Shown here: piece after piece, positions 11,801-21,860 of the stretch | How the letters are laid out: each line of letters starts with the position of its first letter | Numbering within the stretch: the stretch's first letter is position 1 | Assembly (NCBI RefSeq): GCF_963678635.1 | Contig: NC_087065.1 | Coordinates: 35,925,888-35,989,887 of the forward strand | Length of the DNA: 64,000 nucleotides | Reading direction: 5' to 3' | Source: Symsagittifera roscoffensis | Taxonomy: Eukaryota; Xenacoelomorpha; Acoela; Convolutidae | Position numbers and translations under genes: made by a program | The notes under the pieces: generated by a model | Seen by the model: the letters and a program-made list of their open reading frames with translations, nothing else | Told to the model about the DNA's origin: nothing | The model's database searches: none

Positions 11801-14800
11801 GAAAATTGCATGAAATCTCTATGATAAGGCGTTTTTCCATATATGAAAATTGTAAGACACGTATTTTCCCATAACCCAAAAAGTAGATTTTTTTCAAACT
11901 TAATTTCTGAAAAATTTTGGGTTGTGCTCGTAACCGAACGCAAGTGATGAAGACCTTGGTTAACTCAAAGCACCAAAGGTTGGACGGTTTTGCATATACA
12001 ATGCATGCAAAACGATATGGATTGTCTTACGGCTGCTTTTTACAGATGATCTAAGGAGAGTAATAAACTTTTAAATTTTGGCAAAACTTTTCAAAGATGA
12101 TAGTTTTCAAAGTTTGAGATTTTAAATATTATTGTTTTGATCTATGCATACATAAACATGCCATAAAAAATAAGTAGGCGTTTTGAGCGTTTAATGTTTG
12201 TTTGAGTTCAAAATTCTTTTTGCGTTTAAAAAAAAACAAAAAAAATGAGGCAACTTTTGTGTCGCCATCAAAAAATTGCTATTATGGGAATATATGGTTA
12301 CAGGAAATATATGGGTCTTCTACGAGAAGCATTATTTTCAAAAAAAAAAAATTTCGATTTTTTCCTCGCCAGACTGTTTTATTAGAATCAAACAGCCGGA
12401 GAAATTAGTTTTAATCTTTTTTCAACCATTTTCAAAAAGTATGAAAATTGTGTGACAAAAAGTTGTGATGAATGGAATTGTATGATAAGCTTTTTCGGTG
12501 AATGGTGGTCAACCCGGGGAAGTCTAATTAGATGCGAAACATACTAGTTGATAATTTATTGGATATTAAGGCATACGAGGTTATTTAGTTAATAGTTTGT
12601 TTCATACGAGATTGCTGCATATTTTTGTGCCCAAAATCTAAGGCGTTTTTCCATATATGAAAATTGTAAGACACGTATTTTCCCATAACCCAAAAAGTAG
12701 ATTTTTTTCAAACTTAATTTCTGAAAAATTTTGCGTTGTGCTCGTAACCGAACGCAAGTGATGAAGACCTTGGTTAACTCAAAGCACCAAAGAATGGACG
12801 GTTTTGCATATACAATGCATGCAAAACGATATGGATTGTCTTACGGCTGCTTTTTACAGATGATATAAGGAGAGTAATAAACTTTTAAATTTTGGCAAAA
12901 CTTTTCAAAGATGATAGTTTTCAAAGTTTGAGATTTTAAATATTATTGTTTTGATCTATGCATACATAAACATGCCATAAAAAATGAGTAGGCGTTTTGA
13001 GCGTTTATGAAAATAGTCATCAAGATAAACTTTGTGCATCCAGGTAGTTATAATAGAGAAAAAATTTGAATTTTGCTTGCCAAACAGATTTGTTGGAAAA
13101 TGTTTGTTTGAGTTCAAAATTCTTTTTGCGTTTAAAAAAAAACAAAAAAAATCAGGCAACTTTTGTGTCGCCATCAAAAAATTGCTATTATGGGAATATA
13201 TGGTTACAGGAAATATATGGGTCTTCTACGAGAAGCATTATTTTCAAAAAAAAAAAAAAATTCGATTTTTTCCTCGCCAGACTGTTTTATTAGAATCAAA
13301 CAGCCGGAGAAATTAGTTTTAATCTTTTTTCAACCATTTTCAAAAAGTATGAAAATTGTGTGACAAAAAGTTGTGATGAATGGAATTGTATGATAAGCTT
13401 TTTCGGTGAATGGTGGTCAACCCGGGGAAGTCTAACTAGATGCGAAACATACTAGTTGATAATTTATTGGATATTAAGGCATACGAGGTTATTTAGTTAA
13501 TAGTTTGTTTCATACGAGATTGCTGCATATTCTTGTGCCCAAAATCTAAGGCGTTTTTCCATATATGAAAATTGTAAGACACGTATTTTCCCATAACCCA
13601 AAAAGTAGATTTTTTTCAAACTTAATTTCTGAAAAATTTTGCGTTGTGCTCGTAACCGAACGCAAGTGATGAAGACCTTGGTTAACTCAAAGCACCAAAA
13701 AATGGACGGTTTTGCATATACAATGCATGCAAAACGATATGGATTGTCTTACGGCTGCTTTTTACAGATGATATAAGGAGAGTAATAAACTTTTAAATTT
13801 TGGCAAAACTTTTCAAAGATGATAGTTTTCAAAGTTTGACATTTTAAATATTATTGTTTTGATCTATGCATACATAAACATGCCATAAAAAATAAGTAGG
13901 TTTTTTGAGCGTTTATGAAAATAGTCATCAAGATAAATTTTGTGCATCCAGGTAGTTATAATAGAGAAAAAATTTAAATTTTGCTTGCCAAACAGATTTG
14001 TTGGAAAATGTTTGTTTGAGTTCAAAATTCTTTTTGCGTTTAAAAAAAAACAAAAAAAATCAGGCAACTTTTGTGTCGCCATCAAAAAATTGCTATTATG
14101 GGAATATATGGTTACAGGAAATATATGGGTCTTCTACGAGAAGCATTATTTTCAAAAAAAAAAAAAAATTCGATTTTTTCCTCGCCAGACTGTTTTATTA
14201 GAATCAAACAGCCGGAGAAATTAGTTTTAATCTTTTTTCAACCATTTTCAAAAAGTATGAAAATTGTGTGACAAAAAGTTGTGATGAATGGAATTGTATG
14301 ATACGCTTTTTCGGTGAATGGTGGTCAACCCGGGGAAGTCTAATTAGATGCGAAACATACTAGTTGATAATTTATTGGATATTAAGGCATACGAGGTTAT
14401 TTAGTTAATAGTTTGTTTCATACGAGATTGCTGCATATTTTTGTGCCCAAAATCTTGTTTTTTTGATAATTTTCATGATTTTATTGCATATTTTTTGAGC
14501 GCAAAACTTTGATTTCTATTATTTGTGTCGTTTAGTTTGAACTCAATTTTTGTTTTGAGTTTTCGAACAGCATGCTTCTAAGAGTAAAAAAATCAATTAT
14601 TTAGCAATATAATCAACTTTTTGGACAATAAAATCGATTTTATTGGGTCCTCAGAAAATACATTATAATCTATTACATTCGATTTTATACAGATTTTATA
14701 CAGCTATGCTATGCAGATTTTATATCCCCCAAAAAAATCCTTTTTCTAGATAATGGATAATTTTTTTCTGAGCTGTATAAAACCTCATAAGAAACCGCCT

Positions 14801-17800
14801 AAATTATCCATTTTTTTGAAATTGGGTTTCATTCAATCGATTTTTTACTAACAGACAATCTGTATAAAAACCTATTGCAACCTTAGTTTTGCCAATGCGG
14901 GCGACTCCCTGAATTAAAATGCCAAATAATCATTTGTGGTGAATTATCCCGCACAGCAAAATCTTTCCAAATTGAATTCCTTCTAGCTAATTGGTCGTAT
15001 GTTTCGTACAACTAATGTTTTCCCTTTTGATCTTCGTCCAAAGTTTATAATTTTCCAATATTTTCTGTTACCAAAAATTAGCCGAGACTAATTAAAGGGC
15101 AGCCGGAACATTCAAGGCTTGATATACGAGAAGTCTTGTTTTTCGCTTATAATGGAAAAATTGTTTCATCTTATCAACTTAAAACAATTTATTTATCCAG
15201 AAGGGGAAAGGACTCAAGAACCAACAAGTTTTTTGACAAAAAACCATCGTTTTTGATAATAAAGCAAAAAGAGGTTTGTGGAGAATCAACAATTGATGAT
15301 TGCATACACTTGGCTTTGGCTTTTTCAAGTGATGTGCAATTAAAAATAGTTCACAAAATTACGATGAATGAATTTCAAAAATAAGCAGTTTTAACCTGTA
15401 GGATACAAAGATGATCATTGGATGGTTGGCTGCACTGACAATGAATAGTCCGAACACTACTAGGAGCACACCGGCAAAGATGACAGGTCGGTATCCGAAT
15501 CGCACACTTAGAGAACACGACAGTGGATTGGCACCTGTCAGAAAAGCCACAGGGATGGAGGCGATCCAGCCTGAAAAAATATTCATTAATGACAAAAATG
15601 AAATCCAGCATGAAAAATGTTTGAAAAGTAGTTTTCCATTCGAGAACATAAGCTTCAAGAATCCTTGAAAATAGCTCTTTGAGTTTTTTTTGAATAATTC
15701 TATCGCTGATTTATTTTTATAGGAGCTCTTTGTTTGTCAACAACTGTTATCATTTTGCAGGAACAAAGTGCTTTTCAAACTTTTTCAATTGACCAGTAAT
15801 CAGTTTAAAATAGATGATTGATAAAATACAACCTGGGTTGACCAGAAACCATTATCTTGGAACTTTTCTTATAAGCGTTTTACAAATTCTTACAAAATTA
15901 GTCTCTAATGTTACAAGGCTCCTATGTTACAAGATTGCAAATCAAGATTGCCAACCCTCTTATTATGCTCCTTTATTAAAAGATAGTGACTTTTTCTATT
16001 AAGAAAGTTGTAAGATAGTGACTTTTCATGGAAGAAAGTTAAATCTGTAAGATAGGAACTTTTCCTACAAAAAATTTTCAAAATTACATTGACTGAGTAT
16101 TTATTTTAAATTTTCTTATAGTCAATTGAAAAAAATCTCCGCGTCGCTGAGTACGATAACGGACACTCGTAGGCTCAACGACGACTCGATTTGCTGCTTG
16201 AGTTTACTGAAGAATATGCTTTTTTAGGAGTTATTTTTTGCTGATAACTAGAATATTACTCGATATATAGCTGAACTATATATCGAGTAATATGAACGCA
16301 TACAAAACGATCGAGCTATATGACAGGATTTGTCAAAGCTGGTTTTTTAGTGTCATTTCGAACCGCTGACTAATTTCGAACCGATAATTGCCTATAACTA
16401 ATAGATTTGTTGGAAAAAAAATCAATTTTTTTATCGGAATTTTTTTGTTCGAAATGCATACATTGTAACCTCTTTCTTAAAGTTTTAACATGCATAAACT
16501 CAATAAAATTGAAATTTTTCTATAATTATTTTTTCTGTTATGCACAGAAACACAATGAAAAAGTTTTTTTGGGATTGGTTTCGAAGTTTTCTTATAAAAA
16601 GTTTGTAAGATAGCGGAAGTATCCTACAAATCCTATGAGAAGTTCTAAGATAGGGGCTTTTTTGTAGGATGGTCAACGCGGGAATTAGTTAGACAACATA
16701 AAAAAAAGTTGCTGATTAGCCAGCATGAAAGTCTCTGAATTCAATTAGTTTTGTCTGGATCAAATTTCAGATACCAAAAACGTTTTTTGCACTGAGGGAA
16801 TTCAGTTTAACTGAAAAAAAATTGTGAAACTCAAGCTATGTATAACATGTAAAAGGAGAAGAGGAATATTTTCACGATATACAAAAAATTGTCTTTAAAC
16901 GAAATATTTTTGGAAAGAAAAGATCTTAAATATTTCAATAAAGAGAATAAGTTAGGCTGCAAAAAATTTTGATTGTTTTGAATATAGAGCTCAAAATAAA
17001 AACATTTATATCTGAAAGAAATCATGTTTTTTCTCATGATGTTTACCCGGAATTTTCTGTCGTTTGTTAGATACTGAGAATGAATCAAACAACTAATATG
17101 GACACAGATGGTGATGTTCTCTATTTGGACCAATAAAACTTAGGCAATTAATTTACAAGAAAAAGTATCTAGAAAAAAATCCATGTTTTTTTCCGTTTTA
17201 TTCTAGTTTTTTCTTGCAGGGCCTTTTAGTTTGGCTTCATATTTTTGGTTCAGCTGTAAAATTTGTAGTATCCAAACTTTAGAACTTTGTTTGAGAAAAA
17301 CGCAAGATAATAAACCCTACTGGAACAGCGAAATAAAAAGAATTTCAACTAGTTTGCAGATTTTTAACAACTCATAAAACTGTTTGTTTCAAAATTCTCA
17401 TTTTTGTTCGAAACTGTGGACAAACATTTTCATCAGACAAGGTTCGAGAGTCTATTTTTCATTTAGATAAATGATGCGATTTCCTTTTCACAAATGCAAA
17501 AGCAAGCTAGAAGCACAGCGATCAGTCTACAGTAATCTGAGAGAAGAAAATGATTCAAAAAAACTTGGAAATAACATAATAAGACTGCTCGTATCAAGGC
17601 AAAGCCCTGAATATCCCGACTGCCAATTAATTAGCCTCAGATGATAATGAGTCGGATAATCTGCCACGAATAAAACAATTGAAATAAAATATCAAAGTTT
17701 TTTTCCAGCAGCCATTTTGCACTTTAGTCTAGTGCAAACATACCCGCTTGGCAATCCCAAGTTTTCCGGATCCATACCCATACGCTGCCAAATTTTCTAT

Positions 17801-20800
17801 AATCGGTCTGAATATAAAAAACCACCCCGCGCATATATATTCCTCAATTTCTTCGAAAGTCGGAACAAGAAATGCATCAGCAATAGATAGGAGTTCTAAC
17901 TCCCAGCCCGTTTTTCTTTCACTACAACACGCACGACAGTATGAAAAACCCCGTACGAATGAAACTGTATGAAAACTTGTCAATTTTGTTTTGCTACCCG
18001 GTCGCGAGTGGAAAAACTATTTTCAGAGCTGTTTTTACTGTTTTTGCTGTAGATTAAAGTTGTAAAAAAAATGTTGTAGAAAGTAATCAGAACTTGAGCC
18101 TAATATGAAATTTTGAAAACATTTACAAATTCAGATCTTTGCGCGAAAAGCATAAGCAATAAATCATGAGCAAAACTTGAACGTGGTTTCTCAATTCGGG
18201 AGTCAAAGTTTGAATTACGAATAAAGAAAGTATATCTTGCAATATTCTTGTAAAGTTTTTGAAAATTTGCATTCCAAATTGAGTATGAAAAACTCGCAAA
18301 CGTCTTGCAAGACTCCTGCAATATTTGCATTCCAAGTTCAATAAGGAACCATCTCATCAATGTACACAAATTTGCCCTACGGGGAAAACAAAAACAAAAA
18401 CAAAATTCTGAAGGTGCTTTTTCAAACCTGCGCCTTCTTCTCTCGCAACAGAATGTCAACAAAACTGGCTGCAGAACTTTAATTAGCCAATTCGCTGATG
18501 CCAATATGCCAAGCCTGATCGCAATACATCAAGACAAATAAAAAACCTCAAAAAACAGGACATGGAATGTCAGTCAAGCGTGGCTCGAGAACGTTTGTTT
18601 CAACGACTGATTACGAAAGTCAGAATAAAGTGATATAATAGTACCTACGAAATTCAGAACGAAATGACAGACCAGTGCTCACAAAGTTTGTAACTTATTC
18701 ACAGCCAAAATTTTTACTTAACTGATAACTTTTGAACAATTGATTTTTGAATTTTTTGCTTATCTTTGATTTTGAAGTTTGCACACAATCCGTTTGATTA
18801 ATTTTTCTGTCGATTCATTTCAGTATTTCGAAGTTAATTAAACACCTAAATAAACAAGTATAGTCAGTTATTGTACAAATAGCACAGAATGTTCCGACCA
18901 TAGTCAAACAAGAAATACAAAAAAAAAGTTTTCGAAATTAGTGAAGTTTCTCTCTGATAAAAAGATTTGAACAAAAGTCTAGAATTTAATCACAATTGAC
19001 ATTCATAGTAAAATAAGCAAATTAAACGTCAGTTTTTGCAAACTAATATCTAGAAAAACAAAAAAAATATGAAAAAATTTAATGTTTTTTGAAAGTTTTG
19101 ATTCCCAAAATGGCGCTAAAAAGAGTCCAAAAACTAGCTTTAACCTAATAAAATTAAGTTTTCAAGGCTTAAATTAGGCATAAAATCAAAAAAAGCGGTT
19201 CGAACCACGATTGAAAAACTTTCAAAAGATATATTACTCAAACCATTCCAATGATTATTTGTGGCACCTGAATTTACGTGGATAACCATAAAACCAAAAA
19301 AAACTAAAACACTCAAATACAAAGTTTCTCCCAATTTCAATGGTCGGAACAAAAAAGACCGTGCACTAGAGAAACTTTTTTCGAAGATTTCTAATGGTCG
19401 AAACAAAAGATTTGAGTTGTCAAGTTGGGGTAGTGATAGTTCATTTGGTGATTGTTTTATGTTTGCATTGTTCCTTCCCAAACTTTCGAAGTGAGTGAAA
19501 AAAAAACACTCAAATCGCCTTAGCATTCATCAGTCAAGTACGCTGTTTTTCCTCCCGCTCAGCAAGAAATAATTTTTTGATGTAACGAGGTGTCTTGCAA
19601 AGTTGAGTATTGGGACCAAATGCTTGTCATAGCCTAACCAGTCCACATGCCAATTGTTGCAAGAACAAACAAGGTGGGCAGAGAAATTTTGTAAAAAGTG
19701 GGAAAAGAGGAAAAAGAGCCGTCAAGTTTTCAAGACAGCCCCAAAAATCATTTCTTGAAGGCGCTTTGTTTTTAATAGCTGATTCGAGATTAGTTTATAG
19801 ATTTAGAAATTAAACTTTTAGAAATTAAAGTCTATGTTACCCATGACTGATTTGTGCACGTGGAAGTCGGGCTCTATGGCAGGTATGAATACTCCGAAGC
19901 TGAAGAGTGTCCCTATGATTGGAATGAACACTATCATGGTCACAAATACTATAGCCCAGCTTGTCTGCTGTCTTGCCTTGGACTTCATCCGGTCATAGAG
20001 AGACCCCTCTGTATTGCCAGTGCTCTATCGATTGAGACCAGGGATGTCAACAACTACGTTCTCAATTTAGAAGATCTGCGAAATTAGCAAAGCGAGAGGG
20101 CCTGATTTGAACTAATAAACCATTTTGATAGAATTTTTTGAATGAGTAACTTTCGCCCAAATGTGCAACCAGAACTAAAACTATCTTACAGCACCCATTT
20201 TGGGCGGCCGACCTAAAAGTTTTGGAGACAATTTGAACTCATTTTAAACATTCAAAAACCTACTTAATGGGTTTTTGGCTAAAATCTTACTCAACTGCTG
20301 GAACCAGTGGCGTGCACAGAAAATTTTTCTAGGGGGGCGGTTTTGTCGACTTTTTTTTATTAGGTCGACCAATTTGATTTTCCGAGCTCTCCCAAAATAT
20401 TACAAGCAAGAGTCGTATTTTGTGAAAAATTTTCCGCGCCTCAGGCAAATTTTTCAAAAAACAGGCCAAAAAAAGTGTTTTAGAAAATTTTGACCAAAAA
20501 ATGATTTTTTTCGCGCGCGCTCCCCCCTCAAAATTAATTATATTGTCTTTAGAAAAATTTTGAGGTTGTTCACCGAAAAATTGATGTCATAAAGGTATAC
20601 CAAAGGGGGGGGGACCCTTTGAAAATTTTTGGCATCCAGAATTAAGCGGGAGGGTTGTCGCCCCCCCCTCCTCGACACGCTACTGGCTGGAACATTGCGC
20701 TAATATGTTCTCCGTGGCATTTTGGGAAAGCTAGGAAGTCTAACAAAAATAATATTTTATCGGTAAAATAGAAATTACAGAAAAAAAAACTTTATACAGC

Positions 20801-21548
20801 CTGAAAAAAAACATGTGTCAACTCCTTGTGCTAGTATTTATAAATCGTTGCTTTTTTTTAGAGCATTCAAACGTTAAAAAAACTTTGAGATTTAAAATCA
20901 TCAGAAAAATTCCAGTGCAAAATGAAAAATGAAAAAATATATTTTTCAGCATCCCTGGTTGTCACACGAGTTCCTTTGGATTCGGCCACTGGATCCACTC
21001 TTGTTTTGCAGACTGTGAGACGAGACTCGACTGGTCTCGACCGAGTGCTCGGAGGATTCGGTTCCGCGAAAGGGAGCACATGTTATGTTGTCCGACTGTG
21101 TGATTAGCTTGTTCTGTTTACCAATTCTAAAACACACTGGTTTCTTTTAACTATTATGCGTTTTTCACATGCAGATTTTTTATGGAGGGTTTTGTTGCCC
21201 AAGTTTTTCTCTTAAAAATGTTTGCTTAAACTCAATTCCCAATTTAATTTCGAGATTCCAAATAACTAGCAGCCTTAATGCATATGTTAAAATTTTTAAG
21301 ATCACTGACAAAAAGTTAAGGTGTTGTGATCATTTAACTTCAATTCAAAAACTTTCTCGAGTTCGATAAATTTAGTTCTTCATATCATTTCACATTTAAG
21401 GGAGACGGAGCCCAAAGTTTCTCTAATATTTTCGAACCTACTTTGAGTTTCTGGACGGTTTTGGCCGGTGAGGCAACTGTCTGTTATAGATCTTGATCAG
21501 CTCGTAAATGTGATGCTCACTGTCGTAGAAGTAAGAAAAACTGGCCAT
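5344..21548 (-). CDS. SLC16-like (monocarboxylate transporter family) gene, nine coding exons
   Basis: A twelve-helix major-facilitator transporter of the plasma membrane, family SLC16 (monocarboxylate transporters and relatives); the substrate cannot be predicted. Coding exons: 21548-21442, 20022-19841, 15570-15396, 9207-9074, 8738-8608, 7973-7803, 7226-7004, 6615-6472, 5825-5344. All eight introns are GT-AG and every phase matches, giving 1749 nt or 582 residues, slightly longer than most relatives. SLC16 marks: GTLFSFGVF in helix 1, SIPVAFLTG in helix 2, an NSYGWRVAL loop before helix 6, and E326/R330 (SELAGR) with the Asp/Glu-x3-Arg spacing of the transport pair in helix 8. The first ATG (21548) opens a hydrophilic N-terminus, as the family expects. 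Intron 3 (about 6.2 kb) and intron 2 (about 4.3 kb) are full of repeats. The transporter class is firm; the subfamily is not. Confidence 0.85.
6026..6433. repeat. MITE-like element, family M (copy 1)
   Basis: The ends form an imperfect terminal inverted repeat of about 30 bp: AGGGGCGGATCTAGGATTTT on the left and the reverse complement of AAAATCCTAGATTCGCCCTT on the right. The interior has a TTTTTTAGGTCGACCAA motif shared with copies near 20304, 36765 and, inverted, 40035. There is no ORF of its own, so it is non-autonomous. It sits in intron 8 of the SLC16-like gene. Confidence 0.75.
6472..6615 (-). CDS. SLC16-like gene, exon 8 (helices 10-11)
   Basis: Acceptor TTCTATTTAG, donor GTGGGT. Encodes YGVCAGVVNSTMIVTCKEFF and YSGIVYMFSTVLGNTLG, matching the family pattern before the final GPPLxG motif. 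The MITE at 6026-6433 lies only about 40 bases into the downstream intron. Confidence 0.85.
7004..7226 (-). CDS. SLC16-like gene, exon 7 (helices 8-10)
   Basis: Acceptor CACGTGCAG, donor GTTAGT. Contains SNQASFVLVVAGLSELAGR, where E326 and R330 occupy the charged pair positions of helix 8 in SLC16 proteins, then helices 9 and 10. Confidence 0.85.
7803..7973 (-). CDS. SLC16-like gene, exon 6 (central loop, helix 7)
   Basis: Acceptor GGTTTTAG, donor GTCTGT, phase 0 at both ends. Encodes a basic central loop (NSNTGSVKRFIARLKHRD) and helix 7 (YLWLTSVMCLWVTLYFVPIHL). The loop between helices 6 and 7 is short for the family. Confidence 0.8.
8140..8460. other. Island with open frames on both strands in intron 5
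   Basis: A stretch of more even base composition than its surroundings, with overlapping open frames on both strands (plus 8144-8353; minus 8463-8155, about 100 codons). No known domain was recognised and no splice pair links it to exons 5 and 6 in phase. It may be a transposon fragment or an unused exon. Confidence 0.25.
8608..8738 (-). CDS. SLC16-like gene, exon 5 (helices 5-6)
   Basis: Acceptor TTGATTAG, donor GTATGT. Encodes LLVMNPLAVQLLNSYGWRVA, a close match to the family pattern PLAQ.L...YGWR.AL, then helix 6 ending VVIKPPT. Confidence 0.85.
9074..9207 (-). CDS. SLC16-like gene, exon 4 (helix 4 and loop)
   Basis: Acceptor ATGTTTCAG, donor GTTCGT. Encodes VFVGVGVNFVYNSCMLLLL, then SYFSIEETQKNLSRACCIAS, at the place of the conserved YF..RR..A.G loop of SLC16 transporters. 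The two Arg of that loop are not kept exactly. Confidence 0.8.
9500..10478. repeat. 92-bp minisatellite, about 10.5 units
   Basis: Units begin at 9527, 9619, 9711, 9803, 9895, 9987, 10079, 10171, 10263, 10355 and 10447 (AGTTGACTGTCGCAGAAGG), a strict 92-bp period with few substitutions. Each unit carries AGAAGATGGATCCTACT, the same sequence that starts the broken gene at 10478. Because 92 is not a multiple of three, the open frames across it are incidental. It lies in intron 3 of the SLC16-like gene. Confidence 0.95.
10478..11215 (+). pseudogene. Broken gene for an unrecognised Cys-rich, probably secreted protein
   Basis: From ATG 10478 the frame encodes a short leader, then a hydrophobic stretch (NLFVFVIFCCINL) that looks like a signal peptide or anchor, then Cys-containing sequence (ADCMYKTV, NCSLLQLC). 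At about 10703 it must shift by +1 to continue as CAPNEGICDVYNCVIRALRQ with many Cys and N-glycosylation sites. This second frame has a TGA at 10914 and another at 11073, and a third segment resumes in the first frame (NGFGFDRKLAHTFFSEL) to TAA at 11213-11215. Two shifts and one internal stop make it a pseudogene as assembled. It is intronless and opposite in strand to the host gene, so a retrocopy or a transposon-borne gene is likely. The family was not recognised. Confidence 0.5.
11826..14455. repeat. Tandem triplication of a 908-bp block
   Basis: Unit starts (AAGGCGTTTTTCCATATATGAAAATTG) at about 11826, 12640 and 13548. Units 2 and 3 are 908 bp each. Unit 1 is 814 bp because about 94 bp are missing between GCGTTTA and ATGTTTGTTTGAG. 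Only scattered substitutions and poly-A length changes separate the copies. The short open frames inside contain long Lys/Phe runs from A/T tracts and are unlikely to be coding. Confidence 0.95.
14880..15140. repeat. Family R element, inverted
   Basis: Contains GAATTATCCCGCA, an ATTG..GCTAATTG segment and ends CGGAACATTCAAGGCTTGATATACGAGAAGTCTTG. This matches, inverted, the end AAGACTGCTCGTATCA..GGCAAAGC found near 17583, 32474 and 36052. Non-coding. Confidence 0.55.
15396..15570 (-). CDS. SLC16-like gene, exon 3 (helices 2-3)
   Basis: Acceptor TTTTTTCAG, donor GTTAAA. Starts with WIASIPVAFLTG, the usual helix 2 of SLC16 proteins, followed by VRFGYRPVIFAGVLLVVFG (cytoplasmic loop Arg and helix 3). 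Confidence 0.85.
16253..16293. repeat. Perfect 18-bp inverted repeat (hairpin)
   Basis: Arms ATATTACTCGATATATAG (16253-16270) and CTATATATCGAGTAATAT (16276-16293) are exact reverse complements around a CTGAA loop. It sits in intron 2 of the SLC16-like gene. The rest of 15571-17570 shows no gene. Confidence 0.9.
17575..17905. repeat. Family R element
   Basis: Starts AAGACTGCTCGTATCAAGGC (about 17580) and ends near CGAAAGTCGGAACAAGAAA, with the ACCCCGCGCATATATATTCC variant of the family core at about 17825. The open frames across it on both strands are by-products of the repeat. Confidence 0.55.
19841..20022 (-). CDS. SLC16-like gene, exon 2 (helix 1)
   Basis: Acceptor CGATAGAG, donor GTAACA. 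Encodes a short hydrophilic segment, then helix 1 (SWAIVFVTMIVFIPIIG) and the GTLFSFGVFIPAI motif. An alternative AG two bases upstream exists, but only the second AG keeps the phase from exon 1. Confidence 0.8.
20304..20685. mobile_element. MITE-like element, family M (copy 2) with target-site duplication
   Basis: Termini CCAGTGGCGTG and CACGCTACTG form an inverted repeat. The element is flanked by a 7-bp direct repeat GCTGGAA (20297-20303 and 20686-20692). The interior shares TTTTTTATTAGGTCGACCAA with copy 1. It has no ORF of its own and lies just upstream of exon 2 of the SLC16-like gene. Confidence 0.8.
21442..21548 (-). CDS. SLC16-like gene, exon 1 (start)
   Basis: ATG at 21548-21546 after AAAAGAAG; 35 codons plus two bases of a hydrophilic N-terminus (MASFSYFYDSEHH...PKPSRNS), then donor GTAGGT. 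The two leftover bases join the first base of exon 2 to make Asn. A further 5' untranslated exon cannot be excluded. Confidence 0.7.
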
Positions 21549-21620
21549 CTTCTTTTATATTTTTATAAAAATTAGCAAAACAGCTCTTTATAGTATAATT
21601 ATTTAATGGAAGAAAACTAA

Positions 21621-21860
21621 TCAATGACTTGACCAAACCAACAAAGATACCAACACAATTATAACAGGTAAAATTACAATAGGTTGAATGATAAAACTAA
21701 TCATCAGTGATTTTCCTGTCGAAAATACTACATATAGTAAAATGAGAAGCTCAAATAGACGTGAAAAACCATTCGATTGAGATATATTTGGTAGATCTCC
21801 TTCTGAATTCTTATCTTCTGTGGGCAAATAGTCGAAGGTGAAGCTTGTGTGTTGAAACAT
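21621..21860 (-). CDS. Small hypothetical membrane ORF upstream of the SLC16-like gene
   Basis: A 79-codon ATG-started frame ending 73 bases before the SLC16-like start codon on the same strand. The first 35 residues are polar and acidic (DYLPTEDKNSEGDLPN), followed by two hydrophobic stretches (LFELLILLYVVFS and IVILPVIIVLVSLLVW). It could be a small membrane protein, an upstream ORF in the leader, or chance in AT-rich DNA. No family was recognised. Confidence 0.25.
   Translation of the reverse strand: MFQHTSFTFDYLPTEDKNSEGDLPNISQSNGFSRLFELLILLYVVFSTGKSLMISFIIQPIVILPVIIVLVSLLVWSSH

Noticed and set aside
11826-14455. Repeated 94-codon frames (FKKKQKKSGNF type)
   Set aside because: Rich in Lys and Phe from A/T runs, changed by homopolymer length, and present only because the block is triplicated.
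15136-15384. 82-codon plus-strand frame antisense to the region beside SLC16-like exon 3
   Set aside because: Starts with TTG, partly overlaps a family R end, and has no recognised domain or splice support.
17729-17983. 84-codon minus-strand frame in intron 2
   Set aside because: It overlaps a family R element whose other copies have no open frame there.
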